Below, one piece after another: positions 35,915 to 44,667 of a stretch of 64,000 nt of DNA. The notes beneath the pieces were generated by a model. It saw only the letters and a program-made list of their open reading frames with translations, made no database searches and was not told where the DNA came from. A program made the position numbers and the translations under genes. Each line of letters starts with the position of its first letter. The first letter of the stretch is position 1. The stretch is from AP-16 sp046727735 (lineage in GTDB: Bacteria; Pseudomonadota; Alphaproteobacteria; Rhizobiales; Xanthobacteraceae), in contig JBKPDF010000045.1 in assembly GCA_046727735.1 (NCBI GenBank), positions 1 to 64,000 on the forward strand, in the 5' to 3' direction.

Positions 35915-36310
35915 ATGTCCTATATTCGTGCGATGTGTGCGATCGGGCAGCGCGGACAACTCGGGCTGCGCGGTGTGCTGCCTTGGGAGGGCGCGAAAGA
36001 CCCGGAATACGTCGCGGACGTGCAGCGCTTCTGGGACATGACGCGCGGCCACGTCATTCTCATGGGCCCTCGAACCAAAAGCTCGGTGCCTCCATTCGCC
36101 TATGCCGAGCGCACCATCGTCGAGATCCGCTCTTCGCTCGCGCCCGAAGCGGCGATCGCCAAGTACCCGGATCGGGTGATCTTCATCGGCGGCGGTCCCG
36201 CGATATTCGCCGCTTATGCGCGGTTCGTCCAGCATTGGGACATCACGCGCTTGCCCTATGACGGCGAGGCCGACCGCTGGTTCGATCCGCAATGGCTCAC
36301 CGCCGCCTGA
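35915..36310 (+). CDS. dihydrofolate-reductase-family protein (short)
   Basis: The 131-residue protein shows the DHFR pattern: MCAIGQRGQLGLRGVLPW at the start, FWDMTRGHVILMGPRTKSS and VIFIGGGPAIFAAYARF with the GGG turn. It is shorter than typical bacterial DHFR (about 160 residues) and the C-terminal strand is abbreviated. It may therefore be a paralogue with altered activity rather than the housekeeping FolA. The ATG at 35915 has AAGGAGCGCG upstream, which fixes this start over longer frames. Confidence 0.8.
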   Translation: MSYIRAMCAIGQRGQLGLRGVLPWEGAKDPEYVADVQRFWDMTRGHVILMGPRTKSSVPPFAYAERTIVEIRSSLAPEAAIAKYPDRVIFIGGGPAIFAAYARFVQHWDITRLPYDGEADRWFDPQWLTAA

Positions 36311-36410
36311 CAAGGAATGTGCACGGCATCATCGGCAACGACGACACATCCGGGTTTTGGCAACGCTCACCGTGTCGTTTAAGATCGCGGGAGCGAGAGG
36401 GAGGAAATCG

Positions 36411-37577
36411 ATGGCCGAACGAAACGGGATGCGCCTCGTTGCAGCGGGTCTGGTGCTTGCGGCGCTCACGCTCGGCGCCGAAGCCAAGGACAAGGTCAAG
36501 GTCGGGTTCATCGGCCCGCTCACCGGCGGGGTTTCCGTCAACGGCATTGGCGGGCGCAACTCGGCAGATCTCGTGGTGCGGCTGCGCAACGCCGACGCCA
36601 AGACGAAATACGAATACGAGCTCGTCGTGCTCGACGACGAATGCAAGCCGAACGTCGCCGTCCAGCAAGCCACCAAGATGGCGGCGGACAAGGAAATCAT
36701 CGCAGCGGCGACCCATTATTGCTCGTCCACCGCCATTGCCACGGTCGACACCTATCACAAATTCGGGCTGCCGGTCGTGGTGTGGGGCGCGGTGCTGCCG
36801 GACATCACCTACCGCAACAAATATCCCGAGATCCACCGCGTCAACGGGACGATGATCAACCAGAATCAGACCAATGCCGAGCTGTTGACCGGCCTCGGCT
36901 ACAAGACCTTCGCGGTCATCCACGACACCACGGACTACGGCAAGGGCCACAATCAATATTTCAGCGAGGCGCTCGCCAAGCGCGGCGGAAAGATTCTCGG
37001 CACCTTCGGGGTCACGGCCGATCAGCAGGACTTCACCGCCGAGCTGACGCAGATCAAATCGCTCTCGCCCGAGGTCATCTATTTCGGCGGGCTGACCCCG
37101 ATCGGCGTGCGCATCCGCGCGCAGATGGACAAGCTCGGAGTCAACGCGGTGTTCGACGGCACCTCGGGCATCGTCTCGGATGCCTATATCCAGGGCCTCG
37201 GACCGCTCGCGGAGAGCTCGCTCGCGTTCCGCGAAGGCGCGCCGACCGAGAAGCTTCCGGGCGGGAAATTTTTCCTGGAGCAATACGAGGCCCGGCACTA
37301 CGACAATCCGCCCGAAGCCTACGGCGCATTCGCGTTCGCCGCCATGGACCTGATCGTGGACGCGATCGAGCGCGTCGGTCCGGATCGCAAGGCGGTACGC
37401 GACGCGCTCGGCGACGTCAAAGACCGCGACTCCATCGTCGGCAAGATCACGTTCGACGACCACGGCCAGAACACCGTGCCGCTCATCACCCGCTACGTGG
37501 TCCAAGACGGCAAATGGACCTTGTGGGAGGACAGCGAGTACCCGAGCGGCAAGCGCAAGCTGCCGGGACAGAAATGA
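36411..37577 (+). CDS. ABC transporter substrate-binding protein, branched-chain amino acid type (LivK-like)
   Basis: A signal sequence in MRLVAAGLVLAALTLGAEAKD leads into DKVKVGFIGPLTGGVSVNG, the common start of Leu/Ile/Val-type periplasmic binding proteins. A bilobed type I PBP of 388 residues with ALAKRGGKILGTFGVTADQQ at the hinge region follows. GAGGAAATCG just upstream of the ATG at 36411 supports the start. It heads a complete importer with the two permeases and two ATPases that follow; a palindromic repeat separates it from the first permease. The ligand may be an amino acid, amide or aromatic acid. Confidence 0.88.
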   Translation: MAERNGMRLVAAGLVLAALTLGAEAKDKVKVGFIGPLTGGVSVNGIGGRNSADLVVRLRNADAKTKYEYELVVLDDECKPNVAVQQATKMAADKEIIAAATHYCSSTAIATVDTYHKFGLPVVVWGAVLPDITYRNKYPEIHRVNGTMINQNQTNAELLTGLGYKTFAVIHDTTDYGKGHNQYFSEALAKRGGKILGTFGVTADQQDFTAELTQIKSLSPEVIYFGGLTPIGVRIRAQMDKLGVNAVFDGTSGIVSDAYIQGLGPLAESSLAFREGAPTEKLPGGKFFLEQYEARHYDNPPEAYGAFAFAAMDLIVDAIERVGPDRKAVRDALGDVKDRDSIVGKITFDDHGQNTVPLITRYVVQDGKWTLWEDSEYPSGKRKLPGQK

Positions 37578-37631
37578 GGGGCGCGATGCCGGGCTGCGAC
37601 ATGAGCGACGTACCGGCGGCCGGCTCGGCCT

Positions 37632-37731
37632 GCTCCCTCTCCCATAGGGAGAGGGTGGGGTGAGGGGTTTTGCCTATTCGTTCGCTCTCGGTTCCCTCAC
37701 CCCAACGCTCTCCCCCGCGGGGAGAGGGAGC
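37632..37731. repeat. GC-rich palindromic repeat, BIME-like
   Basis: GCTCCCTCTCCC at the left end and GGGAGAGGGAGC at the right end form an inverted pair, with GGGGTGAGGGG and CCCCTCACCCC arms inside. Two related elements lie at 51704 and 58490, all between genes of ABC operons. It sits between binding protein and permease genes, where it may form an mRNA hairpin that sets the high binding-protein to permease ratio. Confidence 0.7.
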
Positions 37732-37783
37732 TGGCCGAGTTCGCGACAGCTCTTGCGAATATTCTAATCTCTGGAACTCGCGG

Positions 37784-38704
37784 ATGGATGCGGGGCTGTT
37801 GGCCCAGTACGTCATGAACGGGCTCATGCTCGGCATGATGTACGCGCTGGTCGCGGTGGGCTTCACGCTGTTCTTCGGCGTGCTCGATGTCATCAAGTTC
37901 TCGCACGGCGACGTGCTGACGGTTGGCGCATTCACTGCGCTCGCTACCTTCGTCGCGTTGCAGACCGCGGGGCTAGGCTCCCGCGCACTCGAGCTTGCCG
38001 CCATGCTGCTCGCTGCCGTCTTGGCGATGGCTCTCCTCGGCGTACTGATCGCCCGCTACGTCGTTTTGCCGCTGCGCGGAGCGCCGGCGCTCAACACGTT
38101 GCTCGCGACGCTGATGCTCGGCACGGTGCTGCGCGAGGCCGTGCGGCTGTTTTACCCGGGCGGCGCCAATCCCAAGCCGTTTCCGGCGCTGCTGCCGGGC
38201 ACCGCCGTCAGTTTCGGGCACTTCACGCTGAGGCTCGACAACGCCTTGATGCTCGCCGCCGGCGTCCTCGTCATCGTCGGCCTCCAGCTCGTGCTCCAGA
38301 AAACCAAGCTCGGACTTGCCATTCGCGCCGTCGCCCAGGACGAGGAAACCGCTCGGACCATGGGCGTGAATTTCACCGCCGTGGTGCTCACGACGTTCGG
38401 CATCGGCTCGGCGCTTGCGGCCTTCGCCGGGCTCATGAACGGCCTCTATTATAATGAGATCAATTTCGGGATCGGGCTCCTGCTCGGGGTCATCGGCTTC
38501 AGCGCCGCGATCATCGGCGGGCTCGGCAGCATCTACGGCGCCATCCTGGGCGGGTTCGTGTTCGCCGCGCTGCAGACGATCGGGGCCGTCGCCCTGCCGT
38601 TCGCGAGCGCCTACAAGGACGTGTTCGCGTTCGCGGTAGTGATCGCGCTGATGGCGTGGCGGCCGACTGGCCTGATCCGCGAAAAAATCAGCGAGCGGGT
38701 CTGA
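37784..38704 (+). CDS. branched-chain amino acid-type ABC permease (LivH-like)
   Basis: A 306-residue protein with about eight membrane segments and the LivH signature regions YVMNGLMLGMMYALVAVGFT and GGLGSIYGAILGGFVFAALQ, plus RAVAQDEETARTMGVN in the cytoplasmic loop that contacts the ATPase. The ATG at 37784 is the first sensible start after the repeat; the frame continues upstream into the repeat without coding character. The LivM-type gene begins four bases after its stop. Confidence 0.88.
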   Translation: MDAGLLAQYVMNGLMLGMMYALVAVGFTLFFGVLDVIKFSHGDVLTVGAFTALATFVALQTAGLGSRALELAAMLLAAVLAMALLGVLIARYVVLPLRGAPALNTLLATLMLGTVLREAVRLFYPGGANPKPFPALLPGTAVSFGHFTLRLDNALMLAAGVLVIVGLQLVLQKTKLGLAIRAVAQDEETARTMGVNFTAVVLTTFGIGSALAAFAGLMNGLYYNEINFGIGLLLGVIGFSAAIIGGLGSIYGAILGGFVFAALQTIGAVALPFASAYKDVFAFAVVIALMAWRPTGLIREKISERV

Positions 38705-38708
38705 TCGG

Positions 38709-39869
38709 ATGCCGGCCGTCTCGCCGCGGGCGCCGCTGCTGCCGGGCGTTGCGGCGCTGGCGCTGCTCACGGTTTACCTCATCGCTCTGCTCGCCGCGGA
38801 ACGCCAAGCCGTCATCATCGCCCTGTTGGCACTGGCGATCGTTGCCGTGATAGCCGCGAGAAGGCTCGGCATTCAGGCGCAGGTCAGCCGCAGTTTCGCC
38901 GAACGTGAAGATACGCTGGGCATCTGCGCGGTACTCGGCGCGCTCGCGGTCGCCGCCTGGTTCCGCGACGATCATTTCGTCCTGCTGCTCATCGACAGCG
39001 TCCTGCTCTACGCCGTGGCAACGCTCGGCCTCAACGTCCAGTTCGGCTACGCGGGGGTCCTCAATTTCGCGGGCGCGTCGTTCTTCGGCATCGGCGCCTA
39101 TACGTCGGCGGTCCTGGTTGCGCATAGTCCGGTTCCGCACCTGTTGGTGCTGGTGATCGGCGGGCTGTTGGCGGCGCTCGCCGGGTCGCTGCTGGTCGTT
39201 CCGGTGCTGCGTACGCGCGGCCATTATGCCGCGGTCGTGACCATTGCGTTCGCGCTGCTGTTCAAGACCTTCCTCGAGGTCAACGACGTGCTCGGCGGGC
39301 CGCAGGGAATGCAGGTCGGCGGCATGAAGCTCTTCGGCTGGTCGTTCAACGACAACGTCGAGCTCGGCCGCCGCATCGAGCTCTCGTTCTACCTGAATTA
39401 TTTCGTCGTCGCCCTGCTGTTGCTGATCGCGGCATTCGTGCTGGTGCGGCGACTCGAGCGCTCGTGGATCGGTCTCAATCTCGACGCGCTGCGGCTCGAC
39501 GAGACGGCGGCGAGCTGCTTCGGCCTCGATGTCGCGCGCTGGAAGGTGACCGCGTTCCTGCTGGGAAATTTCCTGATCGGGATCGCGGGCGCGCTCTACG
39601 GCATGCTCGGCGGCTTCGTCGCCCCGAACAATTACACGTTCGCCGATTCGCTGATCCTGGTCTCGATCCTGCTGCTCGGCGGCATCGGCAATCCGTGGGG
39701 GGTGCTGGCCGCCACCGTCATCGTGATCGTGGTCCCCGAAAAGCTGCAGGCGATCCAGGAATACCGGTTCCTGCTCTATGCCGCGCTGGTGATCCTGGTG
39801 CTGCTGTTCCGGCCCGAGGGCCTGCTGTCGCGGCCGGTGCGCCGCTATTTTCCGGCATGGCGGCCGTGA
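38709..39869 (+). CDS. branched-chain amino acid-type ABC permease (LivM-like)
   Basis: A 386-residue permease with LivM-type motifs ATLGLNVQFGYAGVLNFAGA and GGIGNPWGVLAATVIVIVVP. Its N-terminus is longer than average, with two extra hydrophobic segments, which some rhizobial LivM proteins have. It overlaps the following ATPase gene by 13 bases if that gene starts at 39857, so translation of the two is coupled. Confidence 0.88.
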   Translation: MPAVSPRAPLLPGVAALALLTVYLIALLAAERQAVIIALLALAIVAVIAARRLGIQAQVSRSFAEREDTLGICAVLGALAVAAWFRDDHFVLLLIDSVLLYAVATLGLNVQFGYAGVLNFAGASFFGIGAYTSAVLVAHSPVPHLLVLVIGGLLAALAGSLLVVPVLRTRGHYAAVVTIAFALLFKTFLEVNDVLGGPQGMQVGGMKLFGWSFNDNVELGRRIELSFYLNYFVVALLLLIAAFVLVRRLERSWIGLNLDALRLDETAASCFGLDVARWKVTAFLLGNFLIGIAGALYGMLGGFVAPNNYTFADSLILVSILLLGGIGNPWGVLAATVIVIVVPEKLQAIQEYRFLLYAALVILVLLFRPEGLLSRPVRRYFPAWRP

Positions 39870-40639
39870 CGATGCTGCTCGAACTGCGCGGGCTCACCAA
39901 GAAATTCGGCGGCGTGACCGCGCTCGACGCCGTCGAGCTTGCGCTCGAGCGCGGCGAGATTTTGGGGCTGATCGGCCCCAACGGCTCCGGCAAGACCACG
40001 TTGTTCAACGTCGTCACCGGCATCTACGGCGCCGACGCAGGCTCGATCCGCTTCGCGGGCGCGGAGATCGGCCGAGCCTCGCCGCAAGCCGTGCATCGCG
40101 CCGGCATTTCCCGCACGTTCCAGCGCTCGCGACTCTGCCTGCCGCTGTCGATCTTCGACAACATCATGATCGGCAACCACAAGCGCCTGTCGCAGGGGCT
40201 GTGGTTCAACCTGATGCGCCGCCGCGCGTTCCGCCGCGAATTCGAGGAAAGCTACGCCGCGGCGCGCGCGCTCGTGCAGGTATTCGATCCGCCGCTCGCC
40301 GAGCGCATGTTCGAGCCCGCCGCCGGGTTGCCGATGATCGATCGCCGCCGCATCGAGATCTGCCGCGCCCTGATCGGCGAGCCGAAGCTCTTGCTGCTCG
40401 ACGAGCCGTCTGCCGGGATGACCCAGGACGAGACGGCGGAGTTGATGCGCGACATTCTGCAGATCCGCGAGCACCGCGCAGATCTGACCATCATCATCGT
40501 CGAGCACGAGATGGGCGTGATCGAGCGCATCACCAGGCGCTGCGCCGTGCTCAATTTCGGCAGGAAGATCGCCGAAGGGCCGTATCAGGAGATCGCCGCG
40601 GATCGGCGCGTGCAGGAAGCCTATCTGGGAGCCGCCTGA
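39857..40639 (+). CDS. branched-chain amino acid-type ABC ATPase (LivG-like)
   Basis: LivG-type ATPase of 260 residues: Walker A GPNGSGKTT, FNVVTGIYGADAGSIRF, GISRTFQRSRLCLPLSIFDN (the LivG-typical insert), Walker B LLLLDEPSAGM and switch VEHEMGVI. The signature is PMIDRRRIEICRAL instead of the usual LSxGQ-type motif, an uncommon form. An alternative start at 39872 (ATGCTG) would avoid the overlap with LivM. Its stop overlaps the LivF start (TGATG). Confidence 0.88.
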   Translation: MAAVTMLLELRGLTKKFGGVTALDAVELALERGEILGLIGPNGSGKTTLFNVVTGIYGADAGSIRFAGAEIGRASPQAVHRAGISRTFQRSRLCLPLSIFDNIMIGNHKRLSQGLWFNLMRRRAFRREFEESYAAARALVQVFDPPLAERMFEPAAGLPMIDRRRIEICRALIGEPKLLLLDEPSAGMTQDETAELMRDILQIREHRADLTIIIVEHEMGVIERITRRCAVLNFGRKIAEGPYQEIAADRRVQEAYLGAA

Positions 40640-41349
40640 TGGGCGCGGGGCTGACGATCGATCAGGTCTACACCGCCTACGACAAGGCCGACGTGCTCGA
40701 AGGCGTGTCGCTCAGCGTCGAACCCGGCCGCATCACCTGTCTGCTGGGCGCCAACGGCTCCGGCAAGACCACCCTGATCCGCTCGATCCTCGGCCTCACG
40801 CCGGCACGGGCCGGAAGCATCCGGCTCGACGGCCTCGACATCACGCGGCTGCCGACGCACCGGATCGTGGCTGCGGGCGTCGCCTGCATTCCGGAAGGCC
40901 GCAAGGTGTTTCCGAAGCTCACCGTCGAGGAGAATCTGCGGATGGGGGCTTATCAGGAAAGCTCGCAGGCCGTGACACGCGAGCGGCTCACCGAGGTCTT
41001 CGCGATGTTCCCGCGGCTCGCCGAGCGCCGGACGCAGCTCGCCGGCACGATGTCGGGCGGCGAGCAGGCAATGGTCTCCATCGGGCGCGGCCTGATGCGC
41101 GCGCCGCAGCTGCTGCTGATCGACGAGCCCTCGCTCGGGCTCTCGCCGCTCCTGGTCAAGGAGAATTTCAAGATCGTGCGAAACATCCAGGAGCGCGGCA
41201 TCACCGTGTTCCTGGTCGAGCAGAACGTGCACCAGACGCTCGCGGTCGCGCACTACGGATACGTGCTCGCCAAGGGCCGCGTCGTTGCCGCCGGGACGCC
41301 CGCGGAGCTCGCGAGCCACAAGGAGGTGCAGGAGGCGTATTTCGGCTGA
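40639..41349 (+). CDS. branched-chain amino acid-type ABC ATPase (LivF-like)
   Basis: A 236-residue LivF-type ATPase with Walker A GANGSGKTT, the LivF-typical ACIPEGRKVFPKLTVEENLR, signature MSGGEQAMVSIGR and Walker B LLLIDEPSLGLSPLL, ending VQEAYFG. It completes the second ATPase subunit. An inverted repeat 38 bases downstream may terminate the operon or control the protease genes that follow. Confidence 0.9.
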   Translation: MGAGLTIDQVYTAYDKADVLEGVSLSVEPGRITCLLGANGSGKTTLIRSILGLTPARAGSIRLDGLDITRLPTHRIVAAGVACIPEGRKVFPKLTVEENLRMGAYQESSQAVTRERLTEVFAMFPRLAERRTQLAGTMSGGEQAMVSIGRGLMRAPQLLLIDEPSLGLSPLLVKENFKIVRNIQERGITVFLVEQNVHQTLAVAHYGYVLAKGRVVAAGTPAELASHKEVQEAYFG

Positions 41350-41386
41350 AAGTCGAAAAGTCCTTCACGCCCAGGGGATGCTATGG

Positions 41387-41408
41387 TATCTTTGTACACG
41401 CAAAGATA
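41387..41408. promoter_or_regulatory. 8-bp inverted repeat, operator-like
   Basis: TATCTTTG and CAAAGATA form a perfect 8-bp inverted repeat separated by TACACG. It lies between the LivF stop and the first gene of the protease locus and is clearly AT-rich in a GC-rich region. It lacks a following T tract, so an operator for a dimeric regulator fits better than a terminator. Confidence 0.5.
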
Positions 41409-41526
41409 TGATCTTCCAGACACTGAGTGCGCAAACCGTAGAGCTGATGGGCTGTTGCCAATGCCGTAGCCGCGCTTGCTCGTTGCACAACTCTCCCGAC
41501 TGTCTCGGATCGCCGGGCCAGGTAGG

Positions 41527-42207
41527 ATGAGCGGATCGGAGAAGGATCAGAACACGAGTTTTGCGGCGCGGGTGCTGGAGCGGCGCCCTGCCGTACGTGA
41601 GCAGGTGCTGAACTCCAGCGAGTTTCAAGCTTGGCTGCGCCCCTACAAGACGGTGGTCATCGATGGAACGAAATTCTACATCGTGGGCGGAGACATGCTG
41701 CGGGATTTCGACGAGATGATCCTCGACTGGGCACGGGATCGCGGACTCATCGACCAGCGCACGATCGATGAACTGCATCGCTCCGAGGGGAAATTGAGCC
41801 ATGGCCAAGACCGGAAGAGGCAGGCGATCACGCATCGACAAGGTGCAGCGTTCGACGAAAGGGAGGAGCGCCATGAACGAACGATCGAGAAGCTTTGCGG
41901 CGATCAGCATCGCGACAAACAAGGACATCAAGGCCGCAGTGGAATCTTCCGACCTGAACGCGCTGTTGAGAAGCAAGCTGCGCAAACTGACCGTCGACAA
42001 TCAGACATACTATCTCGCCGAAGGAGATACCCTCCTCGACGAGGATCAGCTCGGCGTCTATGCCCTGACGAAACAAAAAGAGGCCGAGGCACACAAGGCG
42101 ATCGCGACCGCCTCTGCCGCCGGGTTCGGGACGGAACGCCTCGGCTTGCAGGCCCGCGGGCTGATCGCGATGACTCAGGGCGGGAAGATCGTGCGTTGGG
42201 AACCTAA
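41527..42207 (+). CDS. small protein with the N-terminal domain of the adjacent metzincin (3' end unclear)
   Basis: From the ATG at 41527 the first 90 residues have protein character. Residues 28-63 match the N-terminal domain of the metzincin encoded next (SSEFQAWLR versus SSDLNALLR; IDGTKFYIVGGDML versus VDNQTYYLAEGDTL). After about residue 95 the frame runs inside the protease gene in another phase to a stop at 42207 and looks like a shadow. The natural stop may have been lost by a frameshift near 41800, or the gene may be a genuine long overlap. It could be a stand-alone propeptide/inhibitor or the relic of a duplicated protease. Confidence 0.5.
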   Translation: MSGSEKDQNTSFAARVLERRPAVREQVLNSSEFQAWLRPYKTVVIDGTKFYIVGGDMLRDFDEMILDWARDRGLIDQRTIDELHRSEGKLSHGQDRKRQAITHRQGAAFDEREERHERTIEKLCGDQHRDKQGHQGRSGIFRPERAVEKQAAQTDRRQSDILSRRRRYPPRRGSARRLCPDETKRGRGTQGDRDRLCRRVRDGTPRLAGPRADRDDSGREDRALGT

Positions 42208-42772
42208 CACCGTTCTGTCGTACCGGGTCGTCAGGAACACCTTCGGGGGCAAGAAGCAGAACTACGATCTAGTCGTGACATGCATGCACGATGCGACGAA
42301 AGCATGGGAGGATACTTGCGGCGTCAGGTTCCAGCACATGGAGGAACTGGACGAACGCGACGGCGTCAAACCCGAGGGGGCGTGGTTTGCCGTTCGGGAA
42401 CTCGACGCCGGTGGCGAGTTCATCGCCGCCGCCTTTTTTCCGAACGATCCGGTGGACCGGCGCCGCGTAGTCATCGATCCGAGCTTCTACAGCGCGAATC
42501 TGCGGTTCGACAAGGTTGGTGTGCTGCGTCACGAACTCGGCCACGTCCTCGGCTTCCGCCACGAGCTCATCCGTTCGGGAGCACCAGCGGTCTGTCCGAA
42601 GGAACCGCTGTGGGATGCCCGACCTCTCACGGACTATGATCCGCAATCGGTGATGCACTATTTCTGTGGCGGCGTCGGCAGCAGCAGTCTTCGCATCACC
42701 GAGCTCGATCGGGTCGGTGCACAGCAGGTATACGGCCCATCGCTGAACAATATCCACTTCGCCGCCGCATAG
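41873..42772 (+). CDS. metzincin-type zinc metalloprotease without signal peptide
   Basis: The catalytic consensus HELGHVLGFRH at 220-230 (HExxHxxGxxH) and a Met-turn SVMHYF with M261 place it among metzincins, near matrixins/astacins. Residues 20-63 form the domain shared with the preceding small protein, followed by about 150 residues with VLSYRVVRNTF and KAWEDTCGVRFQHMEE, the usual N-subdomain. There is no signal peptide, unlike most secreted matrixins. The start at 41873 has GGGAGGAGCGCC before it; an ATG 24 codons earlier is weaker. The thermolysin-like protease gene begins 89 bases downstream, so co-expression is likely. Confidence 0.82.
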   Translation: MNERSRSFAAISIATNKDIKAAVESSDLNALLRSKLRKLTVDNQTYYLAEGDTLLDEDQLGVYALTKQKEAEAHKAIATASAAGFGTERLGLQARGLIAMTQGGKIVRWEPNTVLSYRVVRNTFGGKKQNYDLVVTCMHDATKAWEDTCGVRFQHMEELDERDGVKPEGAWFAVRELDAGGEFIAAAFFPNDPVDRRRVVIDPSFYSANLRFDKVGVLRHELGHVLGFRHELIRSGAPAVCPKEPLWDARPLTDYDPQSVMHYFCGGVGSSSLRITELDRVGAQQVYGPSLNNIHFAAA

Positions 42773-42861
42773 AGCTCGCAGCTTGCGGCGCAGATCCTGG
42801 GGAAAGCGCCAGCCATGGCGTCAACTGCCGAGCATGTCGGCCCCTGCGGTGGATCAGCGAA

Positions 42862-44667
42862 ATGCAACAAGATGAAGATGCGCACCACCCCGATACGCCT
42901 GCGGCAACCTCGGCCGTGGGGCAAACCCGCGACAGCGGTGACTCCGCGCCGGAGTCGCCGCGGGACGGACGGGCGCTTGAGCCGGCATTGCCCGCGCACG
43001 AGGACGCTAATTTCCTGCTGGGCGACGGGGTCGCACGGGCTGCCCTCGGGCGCAGCTACGAACGACGGCACGACGACCCGATCTACCGGCCGCTGAAGAT
43101 CTTCACCGTCGATCCCTCGCTGCGCCGCCTGGAGGGAGCGACCGCGGTCATCAATGTTCCTTACGAACCGCTGGAGCGTGGTCCCGCCGGTGCGCGCTTC
43201 GTTGTCGAAAAAATCGAAAATCCTCCGCTCAAAGATTATGAGCCGGTAGATCTCGAGGATCGCCGCATCCTGATCCGAAACGGGCGCGACCCCGCCCCGT
43301 CGGATCCGGCCTTCCATCATCAGATGGTCTATGCGGTCTGCTGCAGCGTCTACGCGGCGTTTCGGGCGGCGCTGGGTCGAGACTTGGCTTGGGGCTTCGA
43401 CCAACCGGTGCTGAAGATCCAACCCCACGGATTGCCGCAAGCCAACGCCGAATACTCACCCGACGGGTACCTGAAGTTCGGCTGGTTTCGTCCCGAGGAC
43501 GAAAAGTCGCTTAGCCGTGGCTATGTCTTCAGCTGTTTGTCGCATGACATTATCGCACATGAACTTACGCATGCGCTGCTCGACGGGTTGCGAGCCGAGT
43601 TCAACAAGGGCTCGGGCGTGGATGTCGATGCCTTCCACGAAGCCTTCGCCGATCTCGTCGCGCTGTTTCAGCGGTTCTCATACCGGGAAGTGGTCAAGAG
43701 TGCGCTGCGCCGCACCGGCGGCCGGCTGACCGGCGACAGTTTGCTCAGTCAATTCGCGCGGGAGTTCGCGCAGGCGTCGGGATCCGGGCAATCATTGCGA
43801 CGCGTTCACCTGGACGAGAATGCGGATGCACCGGAAGCGGCCGCCGTCGGGACTGCTAAGCGAGACGACGGGACACCGTCGAAGACCTATGTTCCGGAGC
43901 TCGGACAAGGTCTTGACGATCGCTATGAAAGGGGCGGCGTGCTGGTATCCGCAGTGTTCGAGGCCTTCGCGACCGTATACAGGCGCAAGTCGGCTCCGTA
44001 CTTCCGGCTCGCGACCCAAGGAACTGGAATATTCCCGCCGGGCACGGAGCTGCCCCACGAGCTTTTGGAGGTGTTGGCCCATACCGCCAGCCGCCTCGCA
44101 AGCCATTTCCTTTCCATCTGCATCCGCGCCATCGATTATTGTCCGCCGGTTGACCTGGAATTCGGAGAGTATCTGCGCGCGTTGATAACTGCGGATTACA
44201 ACCTGGTACCGGACGACCCATGGGCCTATCGCGAGGCTCTGATCGAGGCGTTCGCACGGCGCCGAATCTTTGCTCGTAACGTGGAAACCATGTCGGAGGA
44301 TGCGCTGCTGTGGCGCCCGCCACCGAAGAACTTGCGTGTTCCCCGGCTGAGTTTCGCCAGATTGCGCTTCTCCGGAGATCCCGGCAGCCCGGCCGGACGA
44401 AACGAGCTGCTGCGCCAAGCGCGCTCGCTCGGCAGCTTCATTGGAAATCCCGAGAACATCCGATCCTTCGGGTGCGCAGTACCCGGCGATCCCGCATTGG
44501 ATGGAGATGAGGTCAAGCCGCCCCGCATCGAGTCCGTGCGCTCGTCGCGTCGCGTCGGTCCCGACGGCCAGATGCTGTTCGACTTGGTGGCGGAAGTCAC
44601 GCAATGTCGAAAGGTGAGGGCGGTTCGGGAAATCCCGCGTTCGACTTCTACGGCGGATCCACGGTGA
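42862..44667 (+). CDS. thermolysin-like (gluzincin) metalloprotease without signal peptide
   Basis: A 601-residue protein with IIAHELTHALLDG (H233, E234, H237) and DAFHEAFADLVALF, where E260 is the third zinc ligand, so it is a gluzincin of the M4 type. In thermolysin a GGVH motif supplies the catalytic His; here the matching place reads ERGGVLVSAV, with Leu. The first 40 residues are polar and unstructured with no signal peptide. The final residues after LVAEVTQ look off-frame, and the C-terminus may really be in the frame of 44604-44807. It follows the metzincin gene on the same strand. Confidence 0.78.
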   Translation: MQQDEDAHHPDTPAATSAVGQTRDSGDSAPESPRDGRALEPALPAHEDANFLLGDGVARAALGRSYERRHDDPIYRPLKIFTVDPSLRRLEGATAVINVPYEPLERGPAGARFVVEKIENPPLKDYEPVDLEDRRILIRNGRDPAPSDPAFHHQMVYAVCCSVYAAFRAALGRDLAWGFDQPVLKIQPHGLPQANAEYSPDGYLKFGWFRPEDEKSLSRGYVFSCLSHDIIAHELTHALLDGLRAEFNKGSGVDVDAFHEAFADLVALFQRFSYREVVKSALRRTGGRLTGDSLLSQFAREFAQASGSGQSLRRVHLDENADAPEAAAVGTAKRDDGTPSKTYVPELGQGLDDRYERGGVLVSAVFEAFATVYRRKSAPYFRLATQGTGIFPPGTELPHELLEVLAHTASRLASHFLSICIRAIDYCPPVDLEFGEYLRALITADYNLVPDDPWAYREALIEAFARRRIFARNVETMSEDALLWRPPPKNLRVPRLSFARLRFSGDPGSPAGRNELLRQARSLGSFIGNPENIRSFGCAVPGDPALDGDEVKPPRIESVRSSRRVGPDGQMLFDLVAEVTQCRKVRAVREIPRSTSTADPR

